NCBI GenBank assembly: GCA_026417415.1
Contig: JAOADG010000024.1
Coordinates: forward strand, 25,081-89,080
Direction of reading: 5' to 3'
Length of the DNA stretch: 64,000 nt
Source of the DNA: a bacterium
GTDB taxonomy: Bacteria > Electryoneota > JAOADG01
Every line of letters starts with the position of its first letter. The first letter of the stretch is position 1. Shown piece after piece: positions 1 through 9,332 of this stretch. Below the pieces are notes generated by a model. It saw nothing but the letters and a program-made list of their open reading frames with translations, made no database searches and had not been told where the DNA came from. Position numbers and translations under genes: made by a program.

Positions 1-1438
1 CCAATAGTTCAGCTGCTTTTTTCTTATTTCCTTCGCAATCTTTCAACACTTTTAACACATGTTGTTTGGTGATATGACGAAGTGTTTGATCAGGATCTGT
101 TTCAAAGTGAGGTGAAATCAAATCTTCAGGTTCAATTTGCGAAGTACTTGATAATACATAAGCTCGTTCAATGGTATTTTCTAATTCACGAATGTTACCC
201 GGCCAGTGATAACTTTGAAGTTGTCGCAATGCTTCAGGTGATATTCGCTTGGGTGTAGGATCACCGTGTCGTTGTGCGTTTTTCTTAAGAAAATGATGCA
301 CCAAAAGAGGAATATCGGACTTACGTTCACGAAGTGGAGGTAGTGTAATCGTAACAACATTCAGACGATAATATAAATCTTCTCGAAAGCTTCCTTTTTC
401 AACTTCTTTTTTAAGTGATCGATTGGTTGCAGAAACAATACGAACATCCACTTTACGTTCTAAAGTGTCACCTACGCGCCGAATGACACCATCTTGTAAC
501 ACACGAAGCAATTTCGCTTGAATTGTTGGGCTAATATCAGCAATTTCATCTAAGAAGAAAGTACCGCCGTCAGCAATTTCAAGAAGTCCTTTTTTATCTT
601 GGTGCGCCCCGGTAAATGATCCACGTTTATGTCCGAACAATTCGGATTCAAGTAAATTTTCAGATAAATTTCCACAATACTGCGCGATAAATGGTTTACT
701 TCTACGTGTGGAAGAGTAATGCAAAGCACGTGCAACCAATTCCTTACCAGTACCACTTTCTCCTTCTATTAAAACAGATATATTGCTGTCTTTAATTTTC
801 TCAAGGAGTTTAAAAATTTCAATCATCTTTGGATGATTGCCAATAATTTCACTAAAAGCATAAGTCCGTTCTACTTCACTTTGTAGGCGAACCTTTTCAA
901 GTGCCAAGCCCTCAAAATATCTTGCATTTTGAATTGCAATCGCACTGATGTTGGCTAATATCTTCAGAAAATCCAAACTTTCATTGGTAAATTGGGTCCG
1001 ATTCTGTTTTGCATCCAGGTAAATTGCACCCTCGACGTGGTCCTTCACTACCAAAGGAACACAAATCACCGAGGTAATTTGTTTAATAATTACGGATTGT
1101 GCATCACTGAATCTTGGATCCGTTTGGGCATCATGAGTCAATATAGCAACATTATCTGTCATAGCTCTGCGAACGATTGAGCGAGAATAATCCACCAAAT
1201 CCTCTTCATCATTATGAATTGAACGTGCTACAGCAACACGAAAATCATCATTTTCTTTAATCACAAGTAAACCACGTTCAGCTTGCACCGGTGCTAAAGC
1301 AACATCCATAATTTTTGGAAGAAGCGTTGCTAAATCGTGGATGCTGTTTAGTAACGAACTAATTTCTACTAGTGATTGAACTTGTTCACTGCTGAAGGTA
1401 TTTGAAGGATTACTTTGATTCAAATCTTGAAACACCAT
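1..1438 (-). CDS. Sigma-54-dependent transcriptional activator with GAF domain, C-terminus cut by window edge
   Basis: Activates transcription from sigma-54 promoters by ATP-driven remodelling of the polymerase. Start is the ATG at 1438 (reads MVFQDLNQ); about 479 codons are visible and the frame is still open at base 1. Order: GAF sensor domain about residues 25-170, AAA+ domain about 195-420 with Walker A GESGTGKE near residue 223, the sigma-54 contact loop as GSFTGA near 273-278 (usual GAFTGA, A to S), Walker B-type GGTFFLDEI, then the beginning of a Fis-type helix-turn-helix (KKAAELL) at the edge. A GAF rather than a receiver domain implies a small-molecule or redox signal. It lies 28 bases downstream of the lipoprotein gene on the same strand, so the two are probably co-transcribed. 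I found no clear -24/-12 sigma-54 promoter in this window. Confidence 0.93.
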   Translation of the reverse strand, partial: MVFQDLNQSNPSNTFSSEQVQSLVEISSLLNSIHDLATLLPKIMDVALAPVQAERGLLVIKENDDFRVAVARSIHNDEEDLVDYSRSIVRRAMTDNVAILTHDAQTDPRFSDAQSVIIKQITSVICVPLVVKDHVEGAIYLDAKQNRTQFTNESLDFLKILANISAIAIQNARYFEGLALEKVRLQSEVERTYAFSEIIGNHPKMIEIFKLLEKIKDSNISVLIEGESGTGKELVARALHYSSTRRSKPFIAQYCGNLSENLLESELFGHKRGSFTGAHQDKKGLLEIADGGTFFLDEIADISPTIQAKLLRVLQDGVIRRVGDTLERKVDVRIVSATNRSLKKEVEKGSFREDLYYRLNVVTITLPPLRERKSDIPLLVHHFLKKNAQRHGDPTPKRISPEALRQLQSYHWPGNIRELENTIERAYVLSSTSQIEPEDLISPHFETDPDQTLRHITKQHVLKVLKDCEGNKKKAAELL

Positions 1439-1466
1439 AAAAAAACCTAACCGATAATCACGATTA

Positions 1467-2423
1467 CTATTTTGCTGAATTGATTAACTGAAATGCATTA
1501 CGATTGGAACGAGAAAAGTTTCCAAATGAATCTACTTCATGGACTTCAACAAAATAAAATCCAGGCGAAAGAGTATTGTATAAATTCAAACGATATTGAT
1601 TTTGTGGGATGCGGTCCACACGTAAAATTTCAGTTCCATTTGAAAAGTTAAAGATGATCACGCGGAAATGAAAAGAAAAATAATCATTCGAACTTGCAAA
1701 CCATTCAACATAAAATTCTGAAACAAGGTCGGTTGCATTATTTAGTGGTGCTAAGATAAATGGTGATCCATGAAAAATTCTTGCGAGTGTTCGAATTGTT
1801 TGGCTAATGCCACCATCATTATCAACAGCAACAAAATTTAATGGATGTCCTACAAGATTATGAAGGGATTGTCCATTGGGCAATGTATCAATACTGTACC
1901 GATAAGTCGAATCTGGAGAACTTGCTAAATGAATATTGCCGTACGGAGTAACGACGTAAACTGAATCCACATCATACCGTCCATCTAAATCGTAACATTT
2001 AGCATAAAAATGACAACGTGCATTATAAATTCCACTTGTTCGTAATTCACTAATCACCGACACACTGTCAAAAATTGGAAGACGATTCACTTGAAATTGT
2101 TGACGAACAATGGAAGATGGGGGAACAATAATGTTGATAGTATCACTTGCAATATCAATACCATAAATACAGATTTGGTATGTATCAGGCACAACTTCAT
2201 AAAATTCAACTATTCCTTCTTGATTGCTAACTTGTACAGTTTCGCCTAAACGAACGTGAACTGAACTTTTCGGTTGATTTTGAAAAGTGAGTATCTGAAG
2301 AATGACCGTTGAATGAACTCGATAAAAAAGACTTTTGGGATCAAGTGGGTTAGTGCGTTCAGGATCTTTACAGGATCCAAGGAGAATAAATATCCCGCAT
2401 AAAAACAATTTTAGTCGTTGCAT
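1467..2423 (-). CDS. Secreted lipoprotein with Ig/regulatory-like beta domains
   Basis: A 318-residue predicted lipoprotein of unknown function. The N-terminus has a short hydrophobic signal peptide and lipobox LGSC with the acylated Cys at residue 18, followed by the NPLDP motif common after the lipobox in FCB-group lipoproteins. Residues about 40-105 resemble a carboxypeptidase-regulatory-like / prealbumin-like beta fold, with QVSNQEGIVEF followed by VVPDTYQICIYG. The C-terminal third (VEVHEVDSFGNFSRS) resembles an Ig or fibronectin-like domain. No catalytic motif is visible. It sits between a beta-helix surface protein upstream and the sigma-54 activator downstream. A cell-surface adhesion or scaffold role is inference only. 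Confidence 0.75.
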   Translation of the reverse strand: MQRLKLFLCGIFILLGSCKDPERTNPLDPKSLFYRVHSTVILQILTFQNQPKSSVHVRLGETVQVSNQEGIVEFYEVVPDTYQICIYGIDIASDTINIIVPPSSIVRQQFQVNRLPIFDSVSVISELRTSGIYNARCHFYAKCYDLDGRYDVDSVYVVTPYGNIHLASSPDSTYRYSIDTLPNGQSLHNLVGHPLNFVAVDNDGGISQTIRTLARIFHGSPFILAPLNNATDLVSEFYVEWFASSNDYFSFHFRVIIFNFSNGTEILRVDRIPQNQYRLNLYNTLSPGFYFVEVHEVDSFGNFSRSNRNAFQLINSAK

Positions 2424-2469
2424 ACAAAAAAATACACCATTTCAACCAATTCTTCAACTTTAGTAAAAT

Positions 2470-2491
2470 GGGCGAACCACAGGGCTCGCCC
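2470..2491 (-). terminator. Probable intrinsic terminator after the beta-helix gene
   Basis: On the minus strand a 9-bp GC-rich stem (GGGCGAGCC with GGTTCGCCC, one G-U pair) and a CTGT loop are followed by ATTTTACT. It lies between the stop at 2519 and the start at 2423, so it would separate the beta-helix gene from the lipoprotein gene. The T-run is short, hence moderate confidence. Confidence 0.55.
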
Positions 2492-2518
2492 TTGTCATTC
2501 CAATGTAAAACCACACGA

Positions 2519-3937
2519 TCACTTTAAGTAAATTAGAGAGCGTCTAATGACAAAATCTTCGGAAGCTAATTCTACAATATAGATTCCCGATACTTTCAAA
2601 TGCGGAGTCCAGCTGGTAGAAACCATTTCATTGAATCGATTATAGGTTGCAGAAAATACTGATTGACCTATGGAATTATAGATAGTTAAATGAACAGGTT
2701 TTGTTGAGACATGAAAACGAAACTGTACACTTGAATTAAAAGGATTAGGATAACAATAAAAATCAAATCGTTCAGGATTGAATACATCTCTCGTTTCTAT
2801 TTTCGTAAAAGAGTAATAAAAAGCACCAATATCTGCAACGGTTCCATCTGGATCATATGGCAAAGTTGGATCACCAGCATTGATTACGGGTGAGTTAATT
2901 GTGGGATAATAGGTTTGCTCATCTAATAGGGGATCGCTATTTATATCATTCGGTCCCGCTGTCCCATTTAAATAATTTTCCGTGAACCCGTAAACAACAT
3001 TGTAATTCCAAAATACAACACCGCTCAGGATTTGTCTTCCTATACCCAATCCACGTCCCCAAAAAATGTTGTTGCGAAGATCTACATTCCTACAAGTATA
3101 GATCAGTACACCATTAAAAGAACTTCCGTTAATCATTGAGCGGAAAGTATTATGATGGATTTGCACATTGGCTGCTACATCAGAAAGTTCCAATCCACTA
3201 TTTTCTAATTGTGAATACAGTTTCACCAAATTCCGTTTAATTAAACCTACATTCTGATTTTGTAAAATGAACCCTGTTGCTGTAGAGGTCGCGTTAATGG
3301 TGATGATATTGAATTGTATGTTTGGTGAACCACTGTTAATCTGAAAACCAATGGCGTTTTGTGCAAAACCGGACGACTGCACATCTAAAACATTATTGTG
3401 AAAATAAACATCACTTTCTACACTATACATTCCAATACCATATGATCCACGAATTGTTATATTGCAAGAATTTATTTGAACAACAGAACGAACTAAGGTC
3501 AAACCAGTGCTCAGACCTTCAAACGATGAATTGGTAACCTGTAAAGTGGAAAGTTGAACAACTAATGGTGTGTTGGCATTTCTAACAATTACATAGTTTA
3601 GGAGATTCGATGTGAAATTTGAATTTTGAAATCTTAGGCCATCCCACGTACTTCCGTAATATCCAGAAAACTCAATGGTTTGTTGATACGTACCGTTCGC
3701 AATGAGAATTCCATAAACAGTCAAAGATGCACCAGCAGTAAACCGTACTTGAACACCGGCCTCAATGAAAAGCTGCCGATCAGCGGGTACGTATGATTCA
3801 CCAGTAACAATATAGGGGGATTGTGATAGTGTCCAGTGACCGAAGACAGCACCAGAAACTGCACCACCAAAAGCGAAGTTAACAGTGAAGATGAAAAGAA
3901 ATAAATTTGCGACTACTAATTGAATGCGTGAAAGCAT
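2519..3937 (-). CDS. Secreted right-handed beta-helix protein with type IX C-terminal sorting domain
   Basis: A 472-residue exported protein. A signal peptide of about 25 residues is followed by a long stretch of short beta-strand repeats of the parallel beta-helix type (repeated N/V/I-rich rungs such as NITIRGSYGIGMYS and LDLRNN-like turns), about residues 60-350. A type A C-terminal sorting domain covers the last ~85 residues (YPNPFNSSVQF ... SGIYIVELAS, ending RRSLIYLK). Such domains direct export through the T9SS, followed by surface anchoring or release. Beta-helix proteins of this kind often bind or cleave polysaccharides, but I see no lyase catalytic signature. The start has a good ribosome site (GGGAG about 10 bases before ATG). 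Confidence 0.85.
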   Translation of the reverse strand: MLSRIQLVVANLFLFIFTVNFAFGGAVSGAVFGHWTLSQSPYIVTGESYVPADRQLFIEAGVQVRFTAGASLTVYGILIANGTYQQTIEFSGYYGSTWDGLRFQNSNFTSNLLNYVIVRNANTPLVVQLSTLQVTNSSFEGLSTGLTLVRSVVQINSCNITIRGSYGIGMYSVESDVYFHNNVLDVQSSGFAQNAIGFQINSGSPNIQFNIITINATSTATGFILQNQNVGLIKRNLVKLYSQLENSGLELSDVAANVQIHHNTFRSMINGSSFNGVLIYTCRNVDLRNNIFWGRGLGIGRQILSGVVFWNYNVVYGFTENYLNGTAGPNDINSDPLLDEQTYYPTINSPVINAGDPTLPYDPDGTVADIGAFYYSFTKIETRDVFNPERFDFYCYPNPFNSSVQFRFHVSTKPVHLTIYNSIGQSVFSATYNRFNEMVSTSWTPHLKVSGIYIVELASEDFVIRRSLIYLK

Positions 3938-4148
3938 TCTATACTCCCTTTGAAATTGATAAAATTAGTAGAGTATCTTTGCGAGTCGCACTAAGTTTTC
4001 AATTCTGATATCTATTATACAAGATAAAGTCAATGAAATCAAGAATTAGTCGTTCATTCGTAAAATTTTTGTAATATTGTCCGATAACCAAATTGTATTC
4101 AAAGTAAATTATTCAAAATCCAATAAATCTTGATTTGAATCGTATTAA
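3938..4148. other. Intergenic region upstream of two divergent genes
   Basis: Between the start of the beta-helix gene (3937, minus) and the riboswitch promoter is about 210 bases of AT-rich DNA. It must hold the promoter of the minus-strand gene. I see no RNA gene, repeat or convincing operator in it. The rest of the 453-base gene-free stretch (to 4390) is the promoter, TPP riboswitch, terminator and leader listed separately. Confidence 0.5.
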
Positions 4149-4178
4149 TTGGAAATCGGTCAATTACGACCTTATATT
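4149..4178 (+). promoter_or_regulatory. Candidate promoter of the riboswitch-controlled TonB receptor
   Basis: TTGGAA (4149-4154) and TATATT (4173-4178) are separated by 18 bases, a reasonable sigma-70-like pair. Initiation would fall about 15-20 bases before the TPP aptamer, as expected for a riboswitch leader. Many FCB bacteria use a different consensus, so this is a candidate only. Confidence 0.35.
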
Positions 4179-4202
4179 AAAATGTTCTTTCTTTAGAAAT
4201 TT

Positions 4203-4286
4203 CGCGCTCAGGGGTGGTTCCATTGGAACCTGAGATTATACCCTCGGAACCTGATCCGGATAATACCGGCGTAGGAAGAAGGCGTG
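4203..4286 (+). promoter_or_regulatory. TPP (THI-box) riboswitch aptamer
   Basis: The conserved THI-box blocks occur in order: TCAGGGGTG near 4208, CTGAGATTATACCC near 4230, the GGAACCTGATCCGGATAATACCGGCGTAGGAA block around 4246-4276. These are hallmark elements of the thiamine-pyrophosphate aptamer. P1 can form between CGCGCT (4203-4208) and GGCGTG (4281-4286), including G-U pairs. A perfect terminator hairpin follows 25 bases later, so control is by transcription termination: TPP binding should shut off the downstream TonB receptor. Confidence 0.95.
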
Positions 4287-4310
4287 GATGCGTACCTCAC
4301 ACTTTTTCCT

Positions 4311-4338
4311 ATGCCTCGCTTTGCGAGGCATTTTTGTT
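4311..4338 (+). terminator. Riboswitch expression-platform terminator
   Basis: A perfect 9-bp stem, ATGCCTCGC (4311-4319) with GCGAGGCAT (4323-4331), loop TTT, is followed by TTTTG. The 5' arm (ATGCCT) is also complementary to AGGCGT at 4280-4285 in the 3' strand of aptamer P1, so an antiterminator can form when TPP is absent. Confidence 0.9.
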
Positions 4339-4390
4339 TCCGAGACCCTAGAGACAATTTGTTAACATTTGTCAATAGAAAGGGTTATCT

Positions 4391-6667
4391 ATGAAACATC
4401 GCTATTTTATCATCCTACTTTGTCTTTTGAATGGCATCGTATATCCAATTTTTGCTCGTGATGATTATGCAATGAAAGTTGAACACGATACTACCGAAGT
4501 GACTAAGTCCGTTTTAATGCCAGAAATTGTTGTTTCAGCGGGTCGTGTCGGACAAAGATCTTCGGTCACCTATACCAATATGGATGCGAATGAAATTTCC
4601 AAAAACCACACAGTAACCGATTTACCATTGGTTCTTAATACCATCCCTAATTTATTTAGTTATTCGGAAGCAGGTAGTTTGATGGGATACAGTTACTTGC
4701 GATTACGTGGTTTCGATCAGTCCAAAGTTGCAGTGTTGGTGAATGGAATGCCGCTGAATGATCCTGAATCTCATTTTGTGTATTGGGTGGATTTGCCTGA
4801 TATTGCAAGTTCAGCACAAGACATTCAAGTCCAAAGAGGGGCAGGACAAAGTGGTCTCGGTTTTTCTCCATTTGGTGGTGCAATCAATATCGCTACCCTT
4901 CAATCTTCCCCTTGGAATTTGAAATTAGAAATGGGTTATGGAAACTGGAACACACGAAAACGATCCATTCAATATTACAGTGGGTTAATCAACAATCAAT
5001 GGAGTTTTATCGGGCGGTATTCTAAACTTAATAGTGATGGGTATCGTGATGACAGTTGGTCAGAACTTTGGAGTGCTTATTTATCAATCATCAGAAAACA
5101 TTCAAAAGGTGAAGACCAATTCAACGTCATTCTTGGTAATGAAAGGTTACATCTGGCCTATTATGGAGTACCAATTGATAGTATTTATGCAAGATCAAAG
5201 TACAATCCACTTACTGCACCAATTCCACAAACTGACCAATTTTACCAACCTCATTACCAATGGGTCAATTCTTTCCAAATATCCGAAAACATCAAATATG
5301 AACACACATTTTATCTCTCTCAAGGAAAAGGCAGTTACGTGCAGTGGAAACCACAAACAAGGTTGTCGCGATATGGGTTAGGACCGTTTACGGTTCGTAG
5401 TTCAAGTGGAACCGATTCGACCATTTCAAAAGCAGATTTAATCACTGAAAAATGGGTTGCAATGGAACAAATAGGATATTTTCCATCGTTACACCTCAAA
5501 AACGAAATGGGGGATTGGATTGGTGATGTTGAAATTCGAAAAAATGTTGCAAGTCATTGGGGAGTGGTAAATTGGGCAAATCTTGTTCCACCTGATGCAG
5601 AACCAACACCCGAATGGTATAGATGGCGAAGTGTAAAAGAATATCTGGGGTTAGGGTTACGAGCCGATATCAAACTTACTGATCATTTGATGTTTAGTCC
5701 TTCAGTCACTTCACGTTATATCAGTTACTCCATTGATCAAAGAGTAGGACGAAATGTCCAACTTTATCCTGGCCACAATACACAAGCCAATTGGTTTTTC
5801 TTTTTACCGAAAATTGGGTTAACTTTTGAACGCCCAGAAGTGAACCTAATTTCACGGTTTAGTATTTCAAAGAGCGCACGTGAGCCCAATCAATCTCAAT
5901 TGTTTGAAGCAAGCGATGGCGTACCACCAAACTTTAAGAAAAACAATGGCCGTTATTGGGAAGACCCCATCGCGAAACCAGAAGAATTAACATCAATCGA
6001 GTTGGGTGTCAAATGGCTTCCAAATCCAAAAGTATTTCTAGATGTAGCGATATACCATCACTTATTCCAGAATGAAATTGTACCGATTGGTGGGTTAAAT
6101 GAATTGGGTGAACCCATTGTAGGGAATGCAAAATCTTCTTATCAAACTGGGATTGAAATCGAAGGAGCAGTTCAACTTAATCCGCAACTCGTCTGGAAAG
6201 GGAACATTAGCGCAGCACAAGCCAAGTTTTCTGATTTTACCGTGTATGATCAACAATTGGATGCGAACTGGGATCCAGTAAATACAGTAGCCACAAAATT
6301 AGATGGAAATGATGTTCCCTATGTTCCCAAGATGATTACCAATTCTACTTTTGAATACAACTTAAAACAGTTAACCATCTGGACTTCTACTCGATATGTA
6401 GGTAAGATACCTATGAACATGAGAGGGGATAAAAAACTTGTACAACCCCCTTATAGTACTACAGGGATTGGAGTACAATACAATGTAAATATCAGCAAAG
6501 AATTGCAACTAACATTTGATACAAGAGTAAACAATGTGTTTGATAGAAAATATGCCGCAGGAGGATATTTCTATGAGTATCCTTCACCTGACGGTGTTGT
6601 GCAGGTAGTTGATTACTTCCCCGGTACACCGAGGAATTATTGGTTAGGTGTTTCAATCAAACTTTAA
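4391..6667 (+). CDS. TonB-dependent outer-membrane receptor, probably for thiamine or a precursor
   Basis: A 758-residue TonB-dependent receptor: signal peptide about 1-22, plug domain about 45-175 (PEIVVSAGRVGQRSS, LRLRGFDQSKVAVLVNGMPLNDP, RGAGQSGLGFSPFGGAINI), then a 22-strand-type beta-barrel to a C-terminus ending in an amphipathic strand (YWLGVSIKL). Energy would come from TonB-ExbBD, not in this window. Substrate is inferred from the TPP riboswitch immediately upstream; in Bacteroidetes such receptors are known as thiamine-regulated outer-membrane receptors (omr1-type). No inner-membrane thiamine transporter (PnuT-like) follows; an intrinsic terminator closes the unit after this single gene. 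Family is certain, substrate is inference. Confidence 0.93.
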   Translation: MKHRYFIILLCLLNGIVYPIFARDDYAMKVEHDTTEVTKSVLMPEIVVSAGRVGQRSSVTYTNMDANEISKNHTVTDLPLVLNTIPNLFSYSEAGSLMGYSYLRLRGFDQSKVAVLVNGMPLNDPESHFVYWVDLPDIASSAQDIQVQRGAGQSGLGFSPFGGAINIATLQSSPWNLKLEMGYGNWNTRKRSIQYYSGLINNQWSFIGRYSKLNSDGYRDDSWSELWSAYLSIIRKHSKGEDQFNVILGNERLHLAYYGVPIDSIYARSKYNPLTAPIPQTDQFYQPHYQWVNSFQISENIKYEHTFYLSQGKGSYVQWKPQTRLSRYGLGPFTVRSSSGTDSTISKADLITEKWVAMEQIGYFPSLHLKNEMGDWIGDVEIRKNVASHWGVVNWANLVPPDAEPTPEWYRWRSVKEYLGLGLRADIKLTDHLMFSPSVTSRYISYSIDQRVGRNVQLYPGHNTQANWFFFLPKIGLTFERPEVNLISRFSISKSAREPNQSQLFEASDGVPPNFKKNNGRYWEDPIAKPEELTSIELGVKWLPNPKVFLDVAIYHHLFQNEIVPIGGLNELGEPIVGNAKSSYQTGIEIEGAVQLNPQLVWKGNISAAQAKFSDFTVYDQQLDANWDPVNTVATKLDGNDVPYVPKMITNSTFEYNLKQLTIWTSTRYVGKIPMNMRGDKKLVQPPYSTTGIGVQYNVNISKELQLTFDTRVNNVFDRKYAAGGYFYEYPSPDGVVQVVDYFPGTPRNYWLGVSIKL

Positions 6668-6686
6668 TGAACGTATGGTAAGGAGA

Positions 6687-6716
6687 AAAGGACGGTCAAA
6701 AAACCGTCCTTTTTGT
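6687..6716 (+). terminator. Intrinsic terminator after the TonB receptor
   Basis: Stem AAAAGGACGGT / ACCGTCCTTTT with loop CAAAAA, followed by T-rich TTGTTTG. It lies 20 bases after the receptor stop codon and ends the riboswitch transcript. Confidence 0.9.
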
Positions 6717-6783
6717 TTGTATAGTGGAATTCAAACAAAGAACAATTTAAATTACTACAAAATTGTAGCACAATGAGGCACAA

Positions 6784-9237
6784 ATGATAAACATCAAACA
6801 AGGACTTCTTTTGTTTGTTTACCTCCTATCCATTTCTTTTGCTTGGGCAACTATCAATGAAAAACTTCTTATCGGAACCAAAAGGTATCGCTTTTATGCA
6901 GATCATAAATTGATCCAACGTTTAGAACTAGATTACAAAGGTGTCATAGTTGATGAAGCCACTCGGTTCGGTGAAGCAGTGATCTGGGCAGATCCAATAT
7001 CCTATCAACAATTGACAGCAGCAGGTTTTGCTTTAGAGGAATATCCAGAAGAACCTTTGCCATTTGACTGGTGGACCGTTTATCCCACAATCCAACAAGT
7101 ATCTGATTCGTTAGTTGCATTAGCACAAAGACACCCGAATCGTGCCAGAGTAGATACCATTGGCATCTCCATACAAAATCGTCCTTTGGTTGCAATAACA
7201 CTTGGCGACAACATCAATCAACCGAATTTTCAAAACCGTCCTACCATCATGTTCATTGGTTGTATTCATGGGAATGAAAAACCAGGTGCTCCGTTGTTGT
7301 TGAATTATGCAGAGTTTTTACTGGATTCGTCAGAATATCATGCAACAGCAAATCGAATTATGGCTGAGTGTAGAACCTTAATTTTACCTGTTGCGAATCC
7401 TGATGGATACAATGCACATACTCGCGGTAACGCAGCAGGAAGTGACTTAAATCGAAATTTCCCTTGTAAAACCACAGCAGATAGTATCGATTCAGAAGAT
7501 GGAAGACAACCTGAAACCAGAGCATTGATGAGATGGAGTCATCAACAAAAACCTTTATTATCATTGAATTTTCACACTGGTGCACTGGTTGTCAACTGGC
7601 CTTATGATAGTGATATAGATGCTGGAGCGGCAGCATCTTATCCACCATTTCCAGATAAACCATGGTATCAAGCAGCAGCTGATAGTTATGCTTTTTATAA
7701 TCCACCCATGTGGGCAAACAACGGAAGTGGATTTCGGAATGGGACTGTGAACGGAGTGGCATGGTATCAAGCACCCGGAAGTTTACAAGATTATCATTGC
7801 CGTTATGTGAATACCAGACACATGACCATAGAACTTAACAGTACCTCAACACCACCGGCAACTTGGTTACCAACGATGTGGGAAACCAATCGGAACAGCA
7901 TTCTGGTATTCAGTTCACTTATCTGGCAAGGGATTGACTTGGTGGTACCTAACCTATCATTGCAAATGGATAATCTGTATTGTGATGTTGGGTTTGGAAC
8001 TGCACAATACTTGCGAATTGGCAATACCAATACCTTCCGCTTATTGTTGTTAGAAGGTTCGTATTTACCAAGACTTTACAGACCTTTGCGTTGGAGCACC
8101 GTATCTATTAATGAACTTAATCGTGTACAGGTGAATCGAAATCAATTGATGGTGATAACACGTAACTTGCAAGAAAGGAATCTCGCAAATTCTGGTTTAT
8201 TTCAAGTTTATTTACCCAATGGAGAACTATTCGGGTCAAGCAATTTTAATGAAAATCAATATTTATTATTTCAAGAAAACAATGCTACTTGGTCCACCTA
8301 TTCAATGCAAAACTTAGGATTAAATTTGGTTGACTCGGTTGGAAACATTGCAGAAAGAAGTTGGTTGTTAAGAGAAAATATTCCCAATGGAAGTTTAATT
8401 TGTATTCCAAATGCTACAGGAGATATTGGCAATAGCGGATATTTTAACGCTTTAATTGTTTCGCGATCCTTCAACGATACTGCTCGTTTTGGTTCAGGTG
8501 ATGCTTTACAAATCACTACCAATGGAAGACAGTCCAACGGATTGTCTGAATCTCCTGTTGGAAATTATGGTAACAATTGGAACAGAAGATTTTATTTTAA
8601 TCCCTTTATCGTACCCACATCAGCAAGTATAGGAATACCTAATACTTTAGCCGATTGTTTCGATACAATTCCGAAAGTAAGAGTATCCTTTCAATATCGT
8701 GGAAATATGGAAACCTATTTTGATTATTGGGTAGTGGTCTATACCATTAACAACGGACCAAACATAGTTGCAGATACCTTGACAGGAATTGTACCAAATT
8801 GGAAAACCTTTTACTTTGATATTCCTATTCAAGTTCCTTCACCAACCATACGTGTGGGTATTGTGGTTTCAACAGATGGATCTGTAACCAGAGATGGATT
8901 TACATTAGATGATTTTTCTGTTACAGCAATGTACACTTATACTACAGAAACAAGAGAATCGGATGAGTTATTACCCCATGAATTTTCAATCCAATGTTTT
9001 CCAAACCCATTTAACAATACAGCAAAAGTTCTTTTCACACTTCCTGTTTATGGAGAACTGAACATTCAGTTATACGATCCGCTGGGTAGAGTAGTAAGAA
9101 ATTTCAATAGTGGTTATCAAAATGCTGGGACTTATGGGTACCATCTGAACTCGGATGATTTGAGCAGTGGTGTCTATTTTTTACGAGCCCAGCACAATGA
9201 GAAAATAAAAGTCCAAAAAATTGCTATTCTTAAGTAA
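6784..9237 (+). CDS. Secreted M14 zinc carboxypeptidase with type IX sorting domain
   Basis: An exported metallocarboxypeptidase of 817 residues. A signal peptide (1-22) is followed by the M14 catalytic domain about 95-380. The zinc-site pattern H-x-x-E is at H162/E165 (GCIHGNE), the second His at H264 (LNFHTG), the general base at E350 (MTIELN), and the substrate Arg motif is DLNRNFP. The middle region (400-720) is beta-rich with a jelly-roll-like segment. The last ~80 residues are a type A T9SS sorting domain (CFPNPFNNTAKV ... SSGVYFLRA, ending QKIAILK). It probably degrades extracellular peptides. It is a single-gene unit between terminators. All catalytic residues are present. Confidence 0.92.
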   Translation: MINIKQGLLLFVYLLSISFAWATINEKLLIGTKRYRFYADHKLIQRLELDYKGVIVDEATRFGEAVIWADPISYQQLTAAGFALEEYPEEPLPFDWWTVYPTIQQVSDSLVALAQRHPNRARVDTIGISIQNRPLVAITLGDNINQPNFQNRPTIMFIGCIHGNEKPGAPLLLNYAEFLLDSSEYHATANRIMAECRTLILPVANPDGYNAHTRGNAAGSDLNRNFPCKTTADSIDSEDGRQPETRALMRWSHQQKPLLSLNFHTGALVVNWPYDSDIDAGAAASYPPFPDKPWYQAAADSYAFYNPPMWANNGSGFRNGTVNGVAWYQAPGSLQDYHCRYVNTRHMTIELNSTSTPPATWLPTMWETNRNSILVFSSLIWQGIDLVVPNLSLQMDNLYCDVGFGTAQYLRIGNTNTFRLLLLEGSYLPRLYRPLRWSTVSINELNRVQVNRNQLMVITRNLQERNLANSGLFQVYLPNGELFGSSNFNENQYLLFQENNATWSTYSMQNLGLNLVDSVGNIAERSWLLRENIPNGSLICIPNATGDIGNSGYFNALIVSRSFNDTARFGSGDALQITTNGRQSNGLSESPVGNYGNNWNRRFYFNPFIVPTSASIGIPNTLADCFDTIPKVRVSFQYRGNMETYFDYWVVVYTINNGPNIVADTLTGIVPNWKTFYFDIPIQVPSPTIRVGIVVSTDGSVTRDGFTLDDFSVTAMYTYTTETRESDELLPHEFSIQCFPNPFNNTAKVLFTLPVYGELNIQLYDPLGRVVRNFNSGYQNAGTYGYHLNSDDLSSGVYFLRAQHNEKIKVQKIAILK

Positions 9238-9283
9238 CGTAAACCATTTCTAAAAAAGAAAAAAACAAGTGAGATGAAATAAA

Positions 9284-9313
9284 AAAGCCGAATGGAACAC
9301 CATTCGGCTTTCT
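9284..9313. terminator. Bidirectional terminator between convergent genes
   Basis: A 12-bp stem AAAGCCGAATGG / CCATTCGGCTTT with loop AACA has an A-run on its 5' side and TTTCTGTTT on its 3' side, so it can stop transcripts from both the carboxypeptidase (plus) and the malic enzyme (minus). Confidence 0.9.
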
Positions 9314-9332
9314 GTTTCAAAAACTAAAAAAT

